Part shown: in pieces, positions 18,028 to 25,378 of the stretch
How the letters are laid out: each line of letters opens with the position of its first letter
Numbering within the stretch: position 1 is the first letter of the stretch
From: S015-6 sp964479535
GTDB taxonomy: Bacteria > Desulfobacterota > DSWW01
DNA: 64,000 bases
Direction of reading: 5' to 3'
NCBI GenBank assembly: GCA_964479535.1
Contig: CAYZMM010000006.1
Span: 1-64,000, forward strand
Made by a program: the position numbers and the translations under genes
Notes under the pieces: generated by a model
What the model saw: only the letters and a program-made list of their open reading frames with translations
What the model was told of the DNA's origin: nothing
The model's database searches: none

Positions 18028-18498
18028 GTGGGTCACAACATGGATGCCGACTTCATCGAGCAGGACCCGAAGCGAAGAACGGTGCCCGACAGAAGGGCGA
18101 GACCGACGCCGATTCTGAGCAGGTACACGTTGATGGGCCGCAGGAAGGATGTGCGCCGCGAAGAGGACAGGCGGCGGCACATCTATGTGGATCAATACAG
18201 CTTACGGTTCTTCATGCTTCTCATGTCGATCCTCCTGCTGGGTGTGGCGGATGCCTTTCTGACGCTGCATCACGTCCACGTGAACAATGCCGAGGAACTG
18301 AACCCGATCATGAACTTCTTTCTCGGCATGAGCCCGAAGATCTTCTTCAATGTGAAATACATCCTCACGGCCCTTTGTCTTACGGTCCTGTGCCTTCACA
18401 AGAACCTGCCCATCGTCAAGTACCTCCTGGGCCTTGTCCTGGTCATCTACTTCGTGATCGTTCTGAATCACCTCTACCTTTTCGTGCTCGTTTCCTGA
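18028..18498 (+). CDS. DUF5658 family membrane protein
   Basis: 156 residues. A basic cytoplasmic N-terminus (RRTVPDRRARPTPILSRYT, GRRKDVRREEDRRR) leads into three predicted spans (LRFFMLLMSILLLGVADAFLTL; IFFNVKYILTALCLTVLCL; YLLGLVLVIYFVIVLNHLYLF). The GVADAFLTL...AEELNPIMNFF pattern matches DUF5658, whose function is unknown. The start is GTG at 18028 with GGGGAGGAG upstream; ATG at 18040 is possible. It follows a structured leader and is followed by a tiny overlapping reading frame. Confidence 0.7.
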   Translation: MGHNMDADFIEQDPKRRTVPDRRARPTPILSRYTLMGRRKDVRREEDRRRHIYVDQYSLRFFMLLMSILLLGVADAFLTLHHVHVNNAEELNPIMNFFLGMSPKIFFNVKYILTALCLTVLCLHKNLPIVKYLLGLVLVIYFVIVLNHLYLFVLVS

Positions 18499-18587
18499 TG
18501 GAGATCGAAGAAGGTCTGGCAACGAACCCGGATGCCTTCAGCCCTTCTTTTCGGCTTCTGTACCGGTTGTATCGAGAGCGGACCTGA
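18498..18587 (+). CDS. Possible 29-residue peptide coupled to DUF5658 gene
   Basis: The ATG overlaps the DUF5658 stop in the arrangement TGATG, typical of translational re-initiation. The product is acidic at its N-terminus (MEIEEGLATNPD) and ends SPSFRLLYRLYRERT, a basic amphipathic tail. It is too short for homology by eye; it may be a genuine small protein or chance. Confidence 0.3.
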   Translation: MEIEEGLATNPDAFSPSFRLLYRLYRERT

Positions 18588-18631
18588 AGGGAGGAAGGCT
18601 GAACCCTTCGTCCCCGTTGCTCGAACTCGGC

Positions 18632-19480
18632 TCAAGTACCGGTCCTCAACGCTTCCCAGAGCGAGACGATCTTCGGCAGGATCTCCCCACTGTTCCCCTG
18701 CAGGACGACCCCCTGCGGATGGTTTCGTGCGAGATCCTGAAACGGGTTGGGGCTGGGATTCACGTCGATCAGCACCGCCTCCGGGTTCCGGGCCACCATG
18801 CTGCCGATTTGCATGGGGAGCGTGGTCGCCCCGGCCGTTCCCACCACCAGAAGTAAGTCACTCCCGGCGGCCCACTGGATGGCGCTGTTCGCGCGGTAGA
18901 AGGGCTCGTCGTAGAACTCGTCGAACCAGAGAACATTGGGCCGTGTCACACCTCCGCACCCTGGACAGGCGAGTGCGGCCTTCTCCTCCTCGTCCAGGTG
19001 CTGGTTCTTCCCTCTGTCCTTAAGCGCTGACGGAAGAGGGAGAAGTTGCGGCGTGCAGGTCGCGGCGCAGCGCATGAAGTGCAGATTGCCGTGGATCTGG
19101 AAGGTCCTGTCAGGCGTATTGCCGGCCCTCAGATGCATCCCGTCCACGTTCTGGGTGATCAGCCGGAAGCGGTCGCCCAGGATCTCTTCCATGCGGGCCA
19201 CGGCGAAGTGTCCCGCGTTCGGGTCCGCACTGCGGCAGACGGTCCTCCTGTAGAGGTACCACGACCAGACCTCCCAGGGGTCGATGGAGAACATGGCGAC
19301 CGTTGCCATCTGCTCCGGCCGGTACTCCTTCGATCCGACGGTCCAGTATCCCTCCGGCCCGCGGAAGGTCGGAATGCCGCTCTCCGCGCTGATGCCGGCG
19401 CCGGTCAGGACCGAAACCTTGCCCCGGTTTCGCTCGAGCGGTTCGAGCCGTCGCTGCAGTTCAGACAGTTGTGTCTCCAT
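18632..19480 (-). CDS. Sir2-family NAD-dependent protein deacylase
   Basis: About 282 residues with sirtuin motifs in order: SVLTGAGISAESGIPTFRG (NAD binding), LITQNVDGMHLRAG (catalytic Asn/Asp), IHGNLHFMRC (catalytic His and start of the zinc site), then a long insertion before CPGCGGVTRPNVLWFDE, so four Cys are available for zinc. VGTAGATTLPMQ is the usual C-terminal NAD contact. It would remove acyl groups from lysines. The first Cys pair is CAATC and the loop between Cys pairs is about 40 residues, longer than usual. The ATG at 19480 has no Shine-Dalgarno site. Confidence 0.85.
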   Translation of the reverse strand: METQLSELQRRLEPLERNRGKVSVLTGAGISAESGIPTFRGPEGYWTVGSKEYRPEQMATVAMFSIDPWEVWSWYLYRRTVCRSADPNAGHFAVARMEEILGDRFRLITQNVDGMHLRAGNTPDRTFQIHGNLHFMRCAATCTPQLLPLPSALKDRGKNQHLDEEEKAALACPGCGGVTRPNVLWFDEFYDEPFYRANSAIQWAAGSDLLLVVGTAGATTLPMQIGSMVARNPEAVLIDVNPSPNPFQDLARNHPQGVVLQGNSGEILPKIVSLWEALRTGT

Positions 19481-19486
19481 GCCGAA

Positions 19487-19516
19487 CTTATATCCAAAAG
19501 ATCCGCCGCCTTTCAA
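19487..19516 (-). promoter_or_regulatory. Candidate promoter giving a leaderless sirtuin mRNA
   Basis: On the minus strand TTGAAA (19516-19511) is followed 18 bases later by TATAAG (19492-19487), or 16 bases later by GATATA. Transcription would begin at or within a base or two of the ATG at 19480, consistent with the lack of a ribosome site. Confidence 0.4.
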
Positions 19517-19601
19517 ACCTTGACTTCTCTCGGCACGATCCCGGATAGTAGAGGCCTCCCGGCCGGGCGCCCTTCGTCTCGGGTGGGCGGAATGGTCTGC
19601 T

Positions 19602-19680
19602 TTGTCGATTGCTATTCATAATATCTATATTAAACATATATTTATAAGATAAATATGAAGTAATTTATAAACATTAGAAA
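19602..19680 (+). promoter_or_regulatory. AT-rich promoter/operator region
   Basis: About 65 bases (19615-19680) are almost pure A/T inside a GC-rich genome. TTGTCG (19602) and TATATT (19626) with an 18-base spacer could be a promoter. A dyad ATAAAT-N8-ATTTAT lies at 19649-19668. TATTTATAA-N10-AAGTAAT (19639-19664) recurs with identical spacing at 58509-58534. Confidence 0.4.
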
Positions 19681-19691
19681 AGGAGCCGGAC

Positions 19692-20078
19692 ATGCCCATG
19701 AACACGGTGCTCACCGTAAACGCCATCGTGGCGATGCCCATGGGGCTGCTCTTCACGCTCTTTCCCCGGCTCGTCCTTTCCGGTGTCTACGGTGCCACGG
19801 TGAGCGAGACGGGAATCGTGCTGGCGCGAATGCTCGGGGGTGAGTTCCTCTGCTTCGGCGTGATCACCTGGCTGGCCAGAGCCAAGGGGCCGGACGCCCA
19901 GCTTCTCGTTGCCCTCGGTTGCTGGATCGGCTTCACCGTCGGGGCGGTTGCACTCGTCCAGGGCCAGCTGCTCGGGGTGTTCAACGTGCTCGGCTGGCTG
20001 ATGGCCGTGACGTACGCGTTCTTCGCTGTGGCTTACGGCGTACTGTATTTGAAGCGCCCCGTCCTTGACACACCTTGA
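19692..20078 (+). CDS. Small four-span membrane protein, unknown function
   Basis: 128 residues, mostly hydrophobic, with four likely spans: TVNAIVAMPMGLLFTLFPRLV, VLARMLGGEFLCFGVITWLA, QLLVALGCWIGFTVGAVALVQ and VLGWLMAVTYAFFAVAYGVLYL. AAAAGGAGC precedes the ATG, which supports the start at 19692. It lies alone between divergent and downstream genes behind an AT-rich control region. No family was recognised with confidence; some single-domain DUF membrane proteins have a similar four-span plan. Confidence 0.65.
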   Translation: MPMNTVLTVNAIVAMPMGLLFTLFPRLVLSGVYGATVSETGIVLARMLGGEFLCFGVITWLARAKGPDAQLLVALGCWIGFTVGAVALVQGQLLGVFNVLGWLMAVTYAFFAVAYGVLYLKRPVLDTP

Positions 20079-20170
20079 CGTCCTTCCCTATCCTTCTACA
20101 GTTTACACCCACAACGCGTCTTCCCGGCAACAGGGGGCGGTCGTTCGCCCGGCTTCGAGGGGTTTCACAG

Positions 20171-23100
20171 ATGGGGACAGAGCTTCCAACCACGTATGAA
20201 CCGAAAGCGTTTCAAGAAGAGATCATGCAGCGCTGGCTTGAGGCGAGGGCGTTTTCCGCCCTTCCGGACGAGCGTCCCCCGGAGCGCCGCTATGTCATCA
20301 TGATGCCCCTGCCGAACGTGACCGGCGCACTTCACATGGGCCACGCCATGGACAACGTGATGCAGGATCTGCTCACCCGCTGGCACCGGATGATGGGGGA
20401 CAACACGCTCTGGCAGCCGGGAACCGACCATGCGGGAATCGCCACCCAGGCGGTCGTGGAGAAGCGCCTCTTCGAGCTGGAAGGAAAGACCCGTCACGAC
20501 ATCGGGCGCGAGGCGCTGGTGCAGCGTATCTGGGCCTGGAAGGACGAGTACCAGCAGAGGATCGTCCGGCAGCAACAGGAAATGGGCTGCTCCGCCGACT
20601 GGGACCGGCAGCGGTTCACCATGGACGCGGTCTGCAGCGCCGCGGTGCGCGAGACCTTCTTCCGCCTCTTCGTGGACCGACTGATCTACCGCGGCGACCG
20701 TCTGGTGAACTGGGACTGTCAGCTCCAGACCGCGGTGGCGGACGATGAGGTGTACCACGACGCCGTGGCCGGCCACTTCTGGTACGTGCGCTATCCGGTG
20801 ATCGACCCCGAGCCCGGGGAGCCTGCCTCTGTGATCGTGGCCACCACACGGCCGGAGACGATGCTGGGCGACACGGCCGTGGCCTGCCACCCGAATCCTG
20901 CGGAGGCCTTGAAGGACCGGGTCGCCGAGCAGGAAGCCAGGGTCGCGGGAGCCGCGGCTCGGGAAAGGGAAGAGGAGGAGGCAGAGCTGGAGCGCCTGCA
21001 GGAGATCCTCCGGACCCGGCTGTCGGAACTCGAGTGCCTGGTGGCCATGGCGGAGTCGGGCCGCAAGGTCTTGTTGCCGCTCCTCGAGCGGGAGATCCCG
21101 ATCATCCTGGACGATTGGGCCAAACCGGAGCTGGGCACGGGGTGCGTGAAGATCACGCCGGCCCACGACCCGAACGACTACGCGGTATGGCAACGCCATA
21201 CGGACGAGATCGACCTCATCAACATCCTCCAGCCCGACGGCACCCTGAACGACCACGCGGGCCCTTATGCCCGGCTGGACCGTTTCGAGGCCCGCGAAAG
21301 GGTCATTGCGGATCTCGAGACCCGGGGGCTGCTCGACAGGGTCGAAGACCGGGAGGTCGAGCTGGGGCACTCGGACCGTTCCAAGACGCCGATCGAGCCC
21401 TACCTGTCGAAGCAGTGGTTCGTGCGAATGGGGGATGTGGACGGCGGCATCGTCTGCGGCCGGGGAACGGCGAACGAGTTCGAGGGGAAGGGGCTGGCCG
21501 ATGTGGCGATCCGGGCCGTGAGCAGGGAGTGGGAGACCCCGCAGGGGCACGGCTTGACGTTCCATCCGGATCGATACACGAGCGGATACGAGAACTGGCT
21601 TGCCGAGAAGCGGGACTGGTGCATCAGCCGGCAGCTCTGGTGGGGCCATCGGATTCCTGTGTGGACCGCCTTGTGTGCGGATGCGGCGCGAACAAGGGAG
21701 ATCCTGGACGGCCTTCCCGAGGATGGGGGCGACGCGCTGCACGTGTGGCTCGCGGATCCTACCGGCGCCCAGCACGACGCCGCCACCGGCCTCGCCATGC
21801 TGGAAGCGGGCGAGGCGGGGGAGCTGGAGATCCAGGTCTGTCTGCGGAATTCCCGCGCCGAGGGCCTCCACGCAGAGCGGTTGAAAGGCCTGGGACTCGA
21901 GCAGGACCCGGACGTGCTGGATACCTGGTTCAGCTCGGCCCTCTGGCCCTTCAGCACCCTCGGGTGGCCGGACCCGGGCGGTGCGGCCATCGAACAGGGC
22001 CAGACCCCCCTCGGGGGTATCGAAGGCCGGGAGGACTCGTTCCCCTACTACTACCCCGGCTCCTGCCTCGTCACGGCCCGTGACATCATTACGCTCTGGG
22101 TGGCGCGCATGGTGATCATGGGCCTCTACAACCACGGGGACGTCCCCTTCACGGACTGCTTCGTTCACGCCAAGATCCTCGACGGCAAGGGCGTGACCAT
22201 GTCCAAGAGCAAGGGCAACGGCATCGACCCGGTGGACATCATCGAGCAGTACGGCGCCGACGCCATGCGCTATCTGATCTGCTCCATGGAAACGGGCATG
22301 CAGGACGTGCGGCTCCCGGTGCAGGCCGTCTGCCCGTCATGCGAAACCATGGTCGAGCTGACCGATGCGGAGCATGGCCGGACGATCTTCACGTACCTGT
22401 GCACTTCCTGCAGCGCCGAGTTCGACGTGCTCGGCACCATGCCGGAAGTGCCTTCCACCAGCGTGTTCAGCGACCGGTTCGAGGTGGGGAAGAACTTCTG
22501 CAACAAGCTCTGGAACGCTGCACGCTTCGCGCTCATGAACCTCGGCGACCTCGGCTTCCAGCCCCTGTCCGCCGAGGCCGTGCGGCCGGAGGATCACTGG
22601 ATCCTATCCCGCCTTTCCCGCGCGATCCGTGAGGTCACGTCGCATATGGAGGGATACCGGCCCTCGGCCGCGATCACCGCCGCCCGCGAGTTCTTCTGGG
22701 GAGAGTTCTGTGACTGGTACCTGGAGCTGATCAAGCCGCGGATGCGCCACGACCACCAGGCGCCGGTTGCCCGTCAGGTGTTGGCGGTCGTGCTGGACCA
22801 GGTGCTCCGGCTGCTGCATCCCTTCGTGCCCTTCATCACCGAGCAGCTCTGGACCTACTTGAACCGTCAGGCGCCGAAGCGGGGGGTGACCGAACCGCTG
22901 CCGTCCTCCGAGCTTTGCGTGCTCGCTGCCTGGCCCCGGCCCTGGGAATCCTGGGAGGACGAGGCCCTGGAAGAGGAGTTCGAGCGCGTCAAGCTGGTGA
23001 TCAGCCGCCTCCGGGAGCTTCGTTCGCGGCATCAGGTGCCGCCGAGCAGGGAGCTGCCGGCGGCCGTCAAGGCTTCGGGCGGGCTCCTTTCCCTTCTCGA

Positions 23101-23434
23101 GCGCAACGCGCACCTGATCACCTTCATGGCCCGATTGTCCGAGCTGAAGGCGGGAAACGACGTGGGTCGCCCGAGGAACGCAGCGAGTCAGGTCATCGGG
23201 GATCTGGAGATCTTCCTGGGCGACGTCCTGGACCCGGAGAAGGAAAGGGCCCGCCTCGAAACACAGATGAAGAAGCTCGGGAAGCAGCTCGAGACGAGCA
23301 GGAAGAAGCTCGCCAACCCGAAGTTCGTGGAAAAGGCGCCTGCCGAGGTCGTGGCGGAAGAACGGAACAGGGAGGAGGAGTTGACCGGACAGATTGCCCT
23401 TCTGGCCAAGAACCTGCAGGCCCTGGAAGAGTGA
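20171..23434 (+). CDS. valS: Valyl-tRNA synthetase with extra insertions
   Basis: 1,087 residues, against roughly 880-950 for most bacterial ValRS. The class I core is intact: LPNVTGALHMGHAMDN (HIGH-type motif), WQPGTDHAGIATQ, TTRPETMLGDTAVA in the editing domain, and VTMSKSKGN (KMSKS-type). Three insertions are visible: a Glu/Arg-rich coiled coil in the editing domain (about 250-303), a segment before DVLDTWFSS (about 500-585), and a four-Cys motif (VCPSC...YLCTSC, about 719-746) after KMSKS that could bind zinc. A C-terminal coiled-coil tRNA arm is present. The insert pattern recalls planctomycete ValRS. ATG at 20171 starts the TYEPKAFQE homology. Confidence 0.93.
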   Translation: MGTELPTTYEPKAFQEEIMQRWLEARAFSALPDERPPERRYVIMMPLPNVTGALHMGHAMDNVMQDLLTRWHRMMGDNTLWQPGTDHAGIATQAVVEKRLFELEGKTRHDIGREALVQRIWAWKDEYQQRIVRQQQEMGCSADWDRQRFTMDAVCSAAVRETFFRLFVDRLIYRGDRLVNWDCQLQTAVADDEVYHDAVAGHFWYVRYPVIDPEPGEPASVIVATTRPETMLGDTAVACHPNPAEALKDRVAEQEARVAGAAAREREEEEAELERLQEILRTRLSELECLVAMAESGRKVLLPLLEREIPIILDDWAKPELGTGCVKITPAHDPNDYAVWQRHTDEIDLINILQPDGTLNDHAGPYARLDRFEARERVIADLETRGLLDRVEDREVELGHSDRSKTPIEPYLSKQWFVRMGDVDGGIVCGRGTANEFEGKGLADVAIRAVSREWETPQGHGLTFHPDRYTSGYENWLAEKRDWCISRQLWWGHRIPVWTALCADAARTREILDGLPEDGGDALHVWLADPTGAQHDAATGLAMLEAGEAGELEIQVCLRNSRAEGLHAERLKGLGLEQDPDVLDTWFSSALWPFSTLGWPDPGGAAIEQGQTPLGGIEGREDSFPYYYPGSCLVTARDIITLWVARMVIMGLYNHGDVPFTDCFVHAKILDGKGVTMSKSKGNGIDPVDIIEQYGADAMRYLICSMETGMQDVRLPVQAVCPSCETMVELTDAEHGRTIFTYLCTSCSAEFDVLGTMPEVPSTSVFSDRFEVGKNFCNKLWNAARFALMNLGDLGFQPLSAEAVRPEDHWILSRLSRAIREVTSHMEGYRPSAAITAAREFFWGEFCDWYLELIKPRMRHDHQAPVARQVLAVVLDQVLRLLHPFVPFITEQLWTYLNRQAPKRGVTEPLPSSELCVLAAWPRPWESWEDEALEEEFERVKLVISRLRELRSRHQVPPSRELPAAVKASGGLLSLLERNAHLITFMARLSELKAGNDVGRPRNAASQVIGDLEIFLGDVLDPEKERARLETQMKKLGKQLETSRKKLANPKFVEKAPAEVVAEERNREEELTGQIALLAKNLQALEE

Positions 23435-23496
23435 CTTACGCCCCCATCACCAAATAAATTCCATTAATTGCAGCTGCTTATAGGTGTTTTGTGAGG

Positions 23497-23733
23497 TTAA
23501 TTATCATGTTTGCCGGGCTTGGTGGAATTCAGGCCGCCATGCGTGGGCTTGCCGGTGTTGTTGCCCTCCGCTTTCTGCTTGTAGTCCATGACGTCTTCCA
23601 GCCGGAATCTCCACATCCTGCCTTCCTTGTACGCCTTGATCTCTCCGCTGTAGATCAGCGGATACAGGTCGTCCGGGCAGCAGTCCAGAATGTGGGCCAC
23701 GTCTCGCGGTCTCAGGTAGGCATTGTCTTTCAT
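23497..23733 (-). CDS. Excisionase-type helix-turn-helix protein
   Basis: 78 residues. YLRPRDVAHILDCCPDDLYPLIYSGEIKAYKEGRMWRFRLEDVMDY fits the HTH_17/excisionase (MerR-like winged helix) domain, used for DNA binding by excisionases and small regulators. GGAGGTG lies six bases before the ATG. The tail (GNNTGKPTHGGLN) is probably disordered. No integrase, attachment site or phage gene is nearby, so a stand-alone regulator is more likely than an excisionase. Confidence 0.75.
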   Translation of the reverse strand: MKDNAYLRPRDVAHILDCCPDDLYPLIYSGEIKAYKEGRMWRFRLEDVMDYKQKAEGNNTGKPTHGGLNSTKPGKHDN

Positions 23734-24097
23734 CTTGACGCACCTCCATCGTTGGGGAGCATTCGCACCTCTGCCTCGACTCCCTCGGGGTAAGAGAATC
23801 CTTGTTTCGTGGGCTATGGAATGTGGGGCGAGGAGTTCTTGAACACTACATCACGCGGGTGCTGAGATGCCGTGGGAATGCCCGGTTCGGGGAGGTTCTG
23901 ACAGGGAAGGGGCCCACCCTAATCTGGTCGGTTGTCTCTTCTTTTCATAGACTCTTCATGCGTTGTCCGTCGCTGGTTTGTCCCGAAGGGCACCTTCCGA
24001 AACCATCCTCCCGCTCCTTCGGGGCTGCGGAACGCCCTGCACGGTCATGTGCGTTATTGGCAAGGTTGGACAGGTGGGGTTGCGGTTCAGTTCCCGC
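23734..24097. other. Intergenic stretch without a supported gene
   Basis: About 360 bases between the HTH gene and the terminator of the Cys-rich lipoprotein. Open frames here have atypical composition and no ribosome sites or recognisable domains. It should contain the HTH gene promoter, but no convincing -35/-10 pair was found. Confidence 0.5.
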
Positions 24098-24134
24098 AAA
24101 AATGGGCCGGCCCTGCCCAAAGGGACAGGGCCGG
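24098..24134 (-). terminator. Rho-independent terminator of the lipoprotein gene
   Basis: The stem CCGGCCCTG/CAGGGCCGG (24107-24115 and 24126-24134) has an inner CCC/GGG pairing around AAA. On the minus strand the hairpin is followed by CCCATTTTTG, giving a U5 tract. It is placed 39 bases after the stop of the gene ending at 24173. Confidence 0.8.
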
Positions 24135-24172
24135 TCTGCGGTCCAGAGTGAGGGTGGTCAACGGACGGTGCG

Positions 24173-24604
24173 TCAGGGCAGGCCGCATTGAGCCGTGCAG
24201 CCGGAAAGCAGGGTGAGGCAGGTCTCAGGTGCACTGCCCTCGACGATGCAATCGACCAGATCCTGGCCACAAGTCACAAAGCACGCCCCGCAGACCGCAT
24301 CTTCATCGTCCAGGAGCATTCCGATCGCCTGGACGCATGAGGACGGCAGAACGCCCTCGATGTCGAGGCAATCATCGATGCAGTCTTCATCACCGGGGGG
24401 GTCACAAGCATCGATGCAGTTCTGCACGACCGGCAGCTCGTCTTCCACGGCATCGATACACGTGTCGGAAGTGAGCGTAGCCAAAGCTTCCTCGCATGTC
24501 ATTCCGGCCTCTTCTTCGTCGTCGTCTCCGCACGCGTTGAGTCCGAGAGCGATGAGCAGGCCGGAGCAGAGCAGCATCGCGAGCATGGATCTCCAAAACT
24601 TCAT
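24173..24604 (-). CDS. Cys-rich lipoprotein, unknown function
   Basis: 143 residues. A lipoprotein signal (MKFWRSMLAMLLCSGLLIAL) ends in LNAC, putting the lipidated Cys at residue 25; GDDDEEE follows. The mature part has 14 further Cys in a regular helical-looking pattern (CIDAC, CIDDC, CGACFVTC, CTAQC), so a compact disulfide-bonded domain is likely. It is very acidic. The start is ATG at 24604 with AAAGGAG upstream. A well-formed terminator follows. No homologous family is recognised. Confidence 0.75.
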   Translation of the reverse strand: MKFWRSMLAMLLCSGLLIALGLNACGDDDEEEAGMTCEEALATLTSDTCIDAVEDELPVVQNCIDACDPPGDEDCIDDCLDIEGVLPSSCVQAIGMLLDDEDAVCGACFVTCGQDLVDCIVEGSAPETCLTLLSGCTAQCGLP

Positions 24605-24671
24605 GGGGGTCTCCTTTCTTCGGTCGAGTGGTTGCACGATGGATGTACATCATAGACGGCACAGAAGAATC

Positions 24672-24700
24672 TCTTTATCACAGGGGAAGATAACCTGCAA
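24672..24700 (-). promoter_or_regulatory. Possible promoter of the Cys-rich lipoprotein gene
   Basis: On the minus strand TTGCAG (24700-24695) and TAAAGA (24677-24672) are spaced by 17 bases, about 65 bases upstream of the ATG. It matches the sigma70 pattern only partly. Confidence 0.35.
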
Positions 24701-24774
24701 GAAGGATCGCGTGTTTCATTCTGATCGAGGACACCGGCTGGTTTTCCAAGGGGGAGAATAGAAACAGCGGGCTG

Positions 24775-25002
24775 CTAGCATCCGTGGCGGTCGTAGATTT
24801 CTCTCCTCACGGGACAGCGGCAGATGTAGGAGTTTTCGAAAGAGGTCCTGTGGTAGCAGAGAAACGCGTGGGCCCCCTCCACGAAGAGCGTCTGGTTCAC
24901 GAGTTCCCTTACGCGGCAGGGTTGCCCCGATGCACGGGGACACCCGAGGCATTCCTGGAAGGCGGGAAGCTTCTCTGCGGTCTGTGTACGACGCATGCGC
25001 AT
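24775..25002 (-). CDS. Small Cys-rich protein, possible metal/Fe-S binding
   Basis: 75 residues: a basic N-terminus (MRMRRTQTAEK), then seven Cys arranged as ECLGC, QPC, FLC, CRCPVRREIYDRHGC. There is no signal peptide, so it should be cytoplasmic. The ATG at 25002 follows GGGGGAT; an in-frame TTG lies 12 bases upstream. Ordered Cys spacing and a natural amino-acid mix argue for a real gene over the antisense frame. A zinc-ribbon or Fe-S role is inference. Confidence 0.55.
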   Translation of the reverse strand: MRMRRTQTAEKLPAFQECLGCPRASGQPCRVRELVNQTLFVEGAHAFLCYHRTSFENSYICRCPVRREIYDRHGC

Positions 25003-25124
25003 TTTATCCCCCAAAACATTCTCGCTCTTCCTGGTATCGACCTTTCCGTGCTGCGACTTGAGTCCCGCCAGGCCAGCACAACCCTATCCCCTCCAGGGTC
25101 CCCCAACCGCCGCTGGTCCGACCC

Positions 25125-25166
25125 AAAATGAGAGCGCCCCGGAGCCTCACCAGGCTGCGGGGCGCT
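25125..25166 (-). terminator. Terminator downstream of tRNA-Leu
   Basis: On the minus strand, three bases after the tRNA CCA, a long stem AGCGCCCC.../...GGGGCGCT (25133-25166, with inner AGCCT/AGGCT) is followed by CTCATTTTG. Confidence 0.75.
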
Positions 25167-25168
25167 TC

Positions 25169-25255
25169 TGGTGCCGAAGGGGAGATTCGAACTCCCACAG
25201 GCTAATGCCCACTGGACCCTGAACCCAGCGTGTCTACCAATTCCACCACTTCGGC
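25169..25255 (-). tRNA. tRNA-Leu(CAG)
   Basis: 87 bases including an encoded CCA. The acceptor GCCGAAG pairs with CTTCGGC. The anticodon stem CTGGG/TCCAG surrounds TTCAGGG, giving anticodon CAG (codon CUG). A long variable arm (GTGGGCATTAGCCTGT) and the T-loop TTCGAAT are as expected for a class II tRNA. It is followed by a strong terminator. Confidence 0.95.
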
Positions 25256-25280
25256 ATCTTTTGGCGTGGTGCCTTTCCGT

Positions 25281-25309
25281 TTGAATTGGAAAAGCGATTT
25301 CAATATACT
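25281..25309 (+). promoter_or_regulatory. Sigma70-type promoter for nadC
   Basis: TTGAAT (25281-25286) and TATACT (25304-25309) are separated by exactly 17 bases in an AT-rich gap between tRNA-Leu and nadC. The leader would be about 60 bases. It probably drives nadC-birA-coaX-ftsE and further genes. Confidence 0.65.
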
Positions 25310-25378
25310 TTGTGCTGCTTATCTTGTCAATTACTCTGGATAATTCAAGTAAATTCTTCCTGGAGGAGAGCCGCTCCG

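Noticed and set aside
20165..22168. 667-residue minus-strand frame within valS
   Set aside because: Antisense of a conserved synthetase; no recognisable motifs.
23497..23733. Prophage or integrative element marked by an excisionase
   Set aside because: Only the small HTH protein is present; no integrase, att repeat or phage structural gene is nearby.
24784..25131. 115-residue plus-strand frame across the small Cys-rich gene
   Set aside because: No ribosome site or motif; the minus-strand frame has ordered Cys spacing and a better start.
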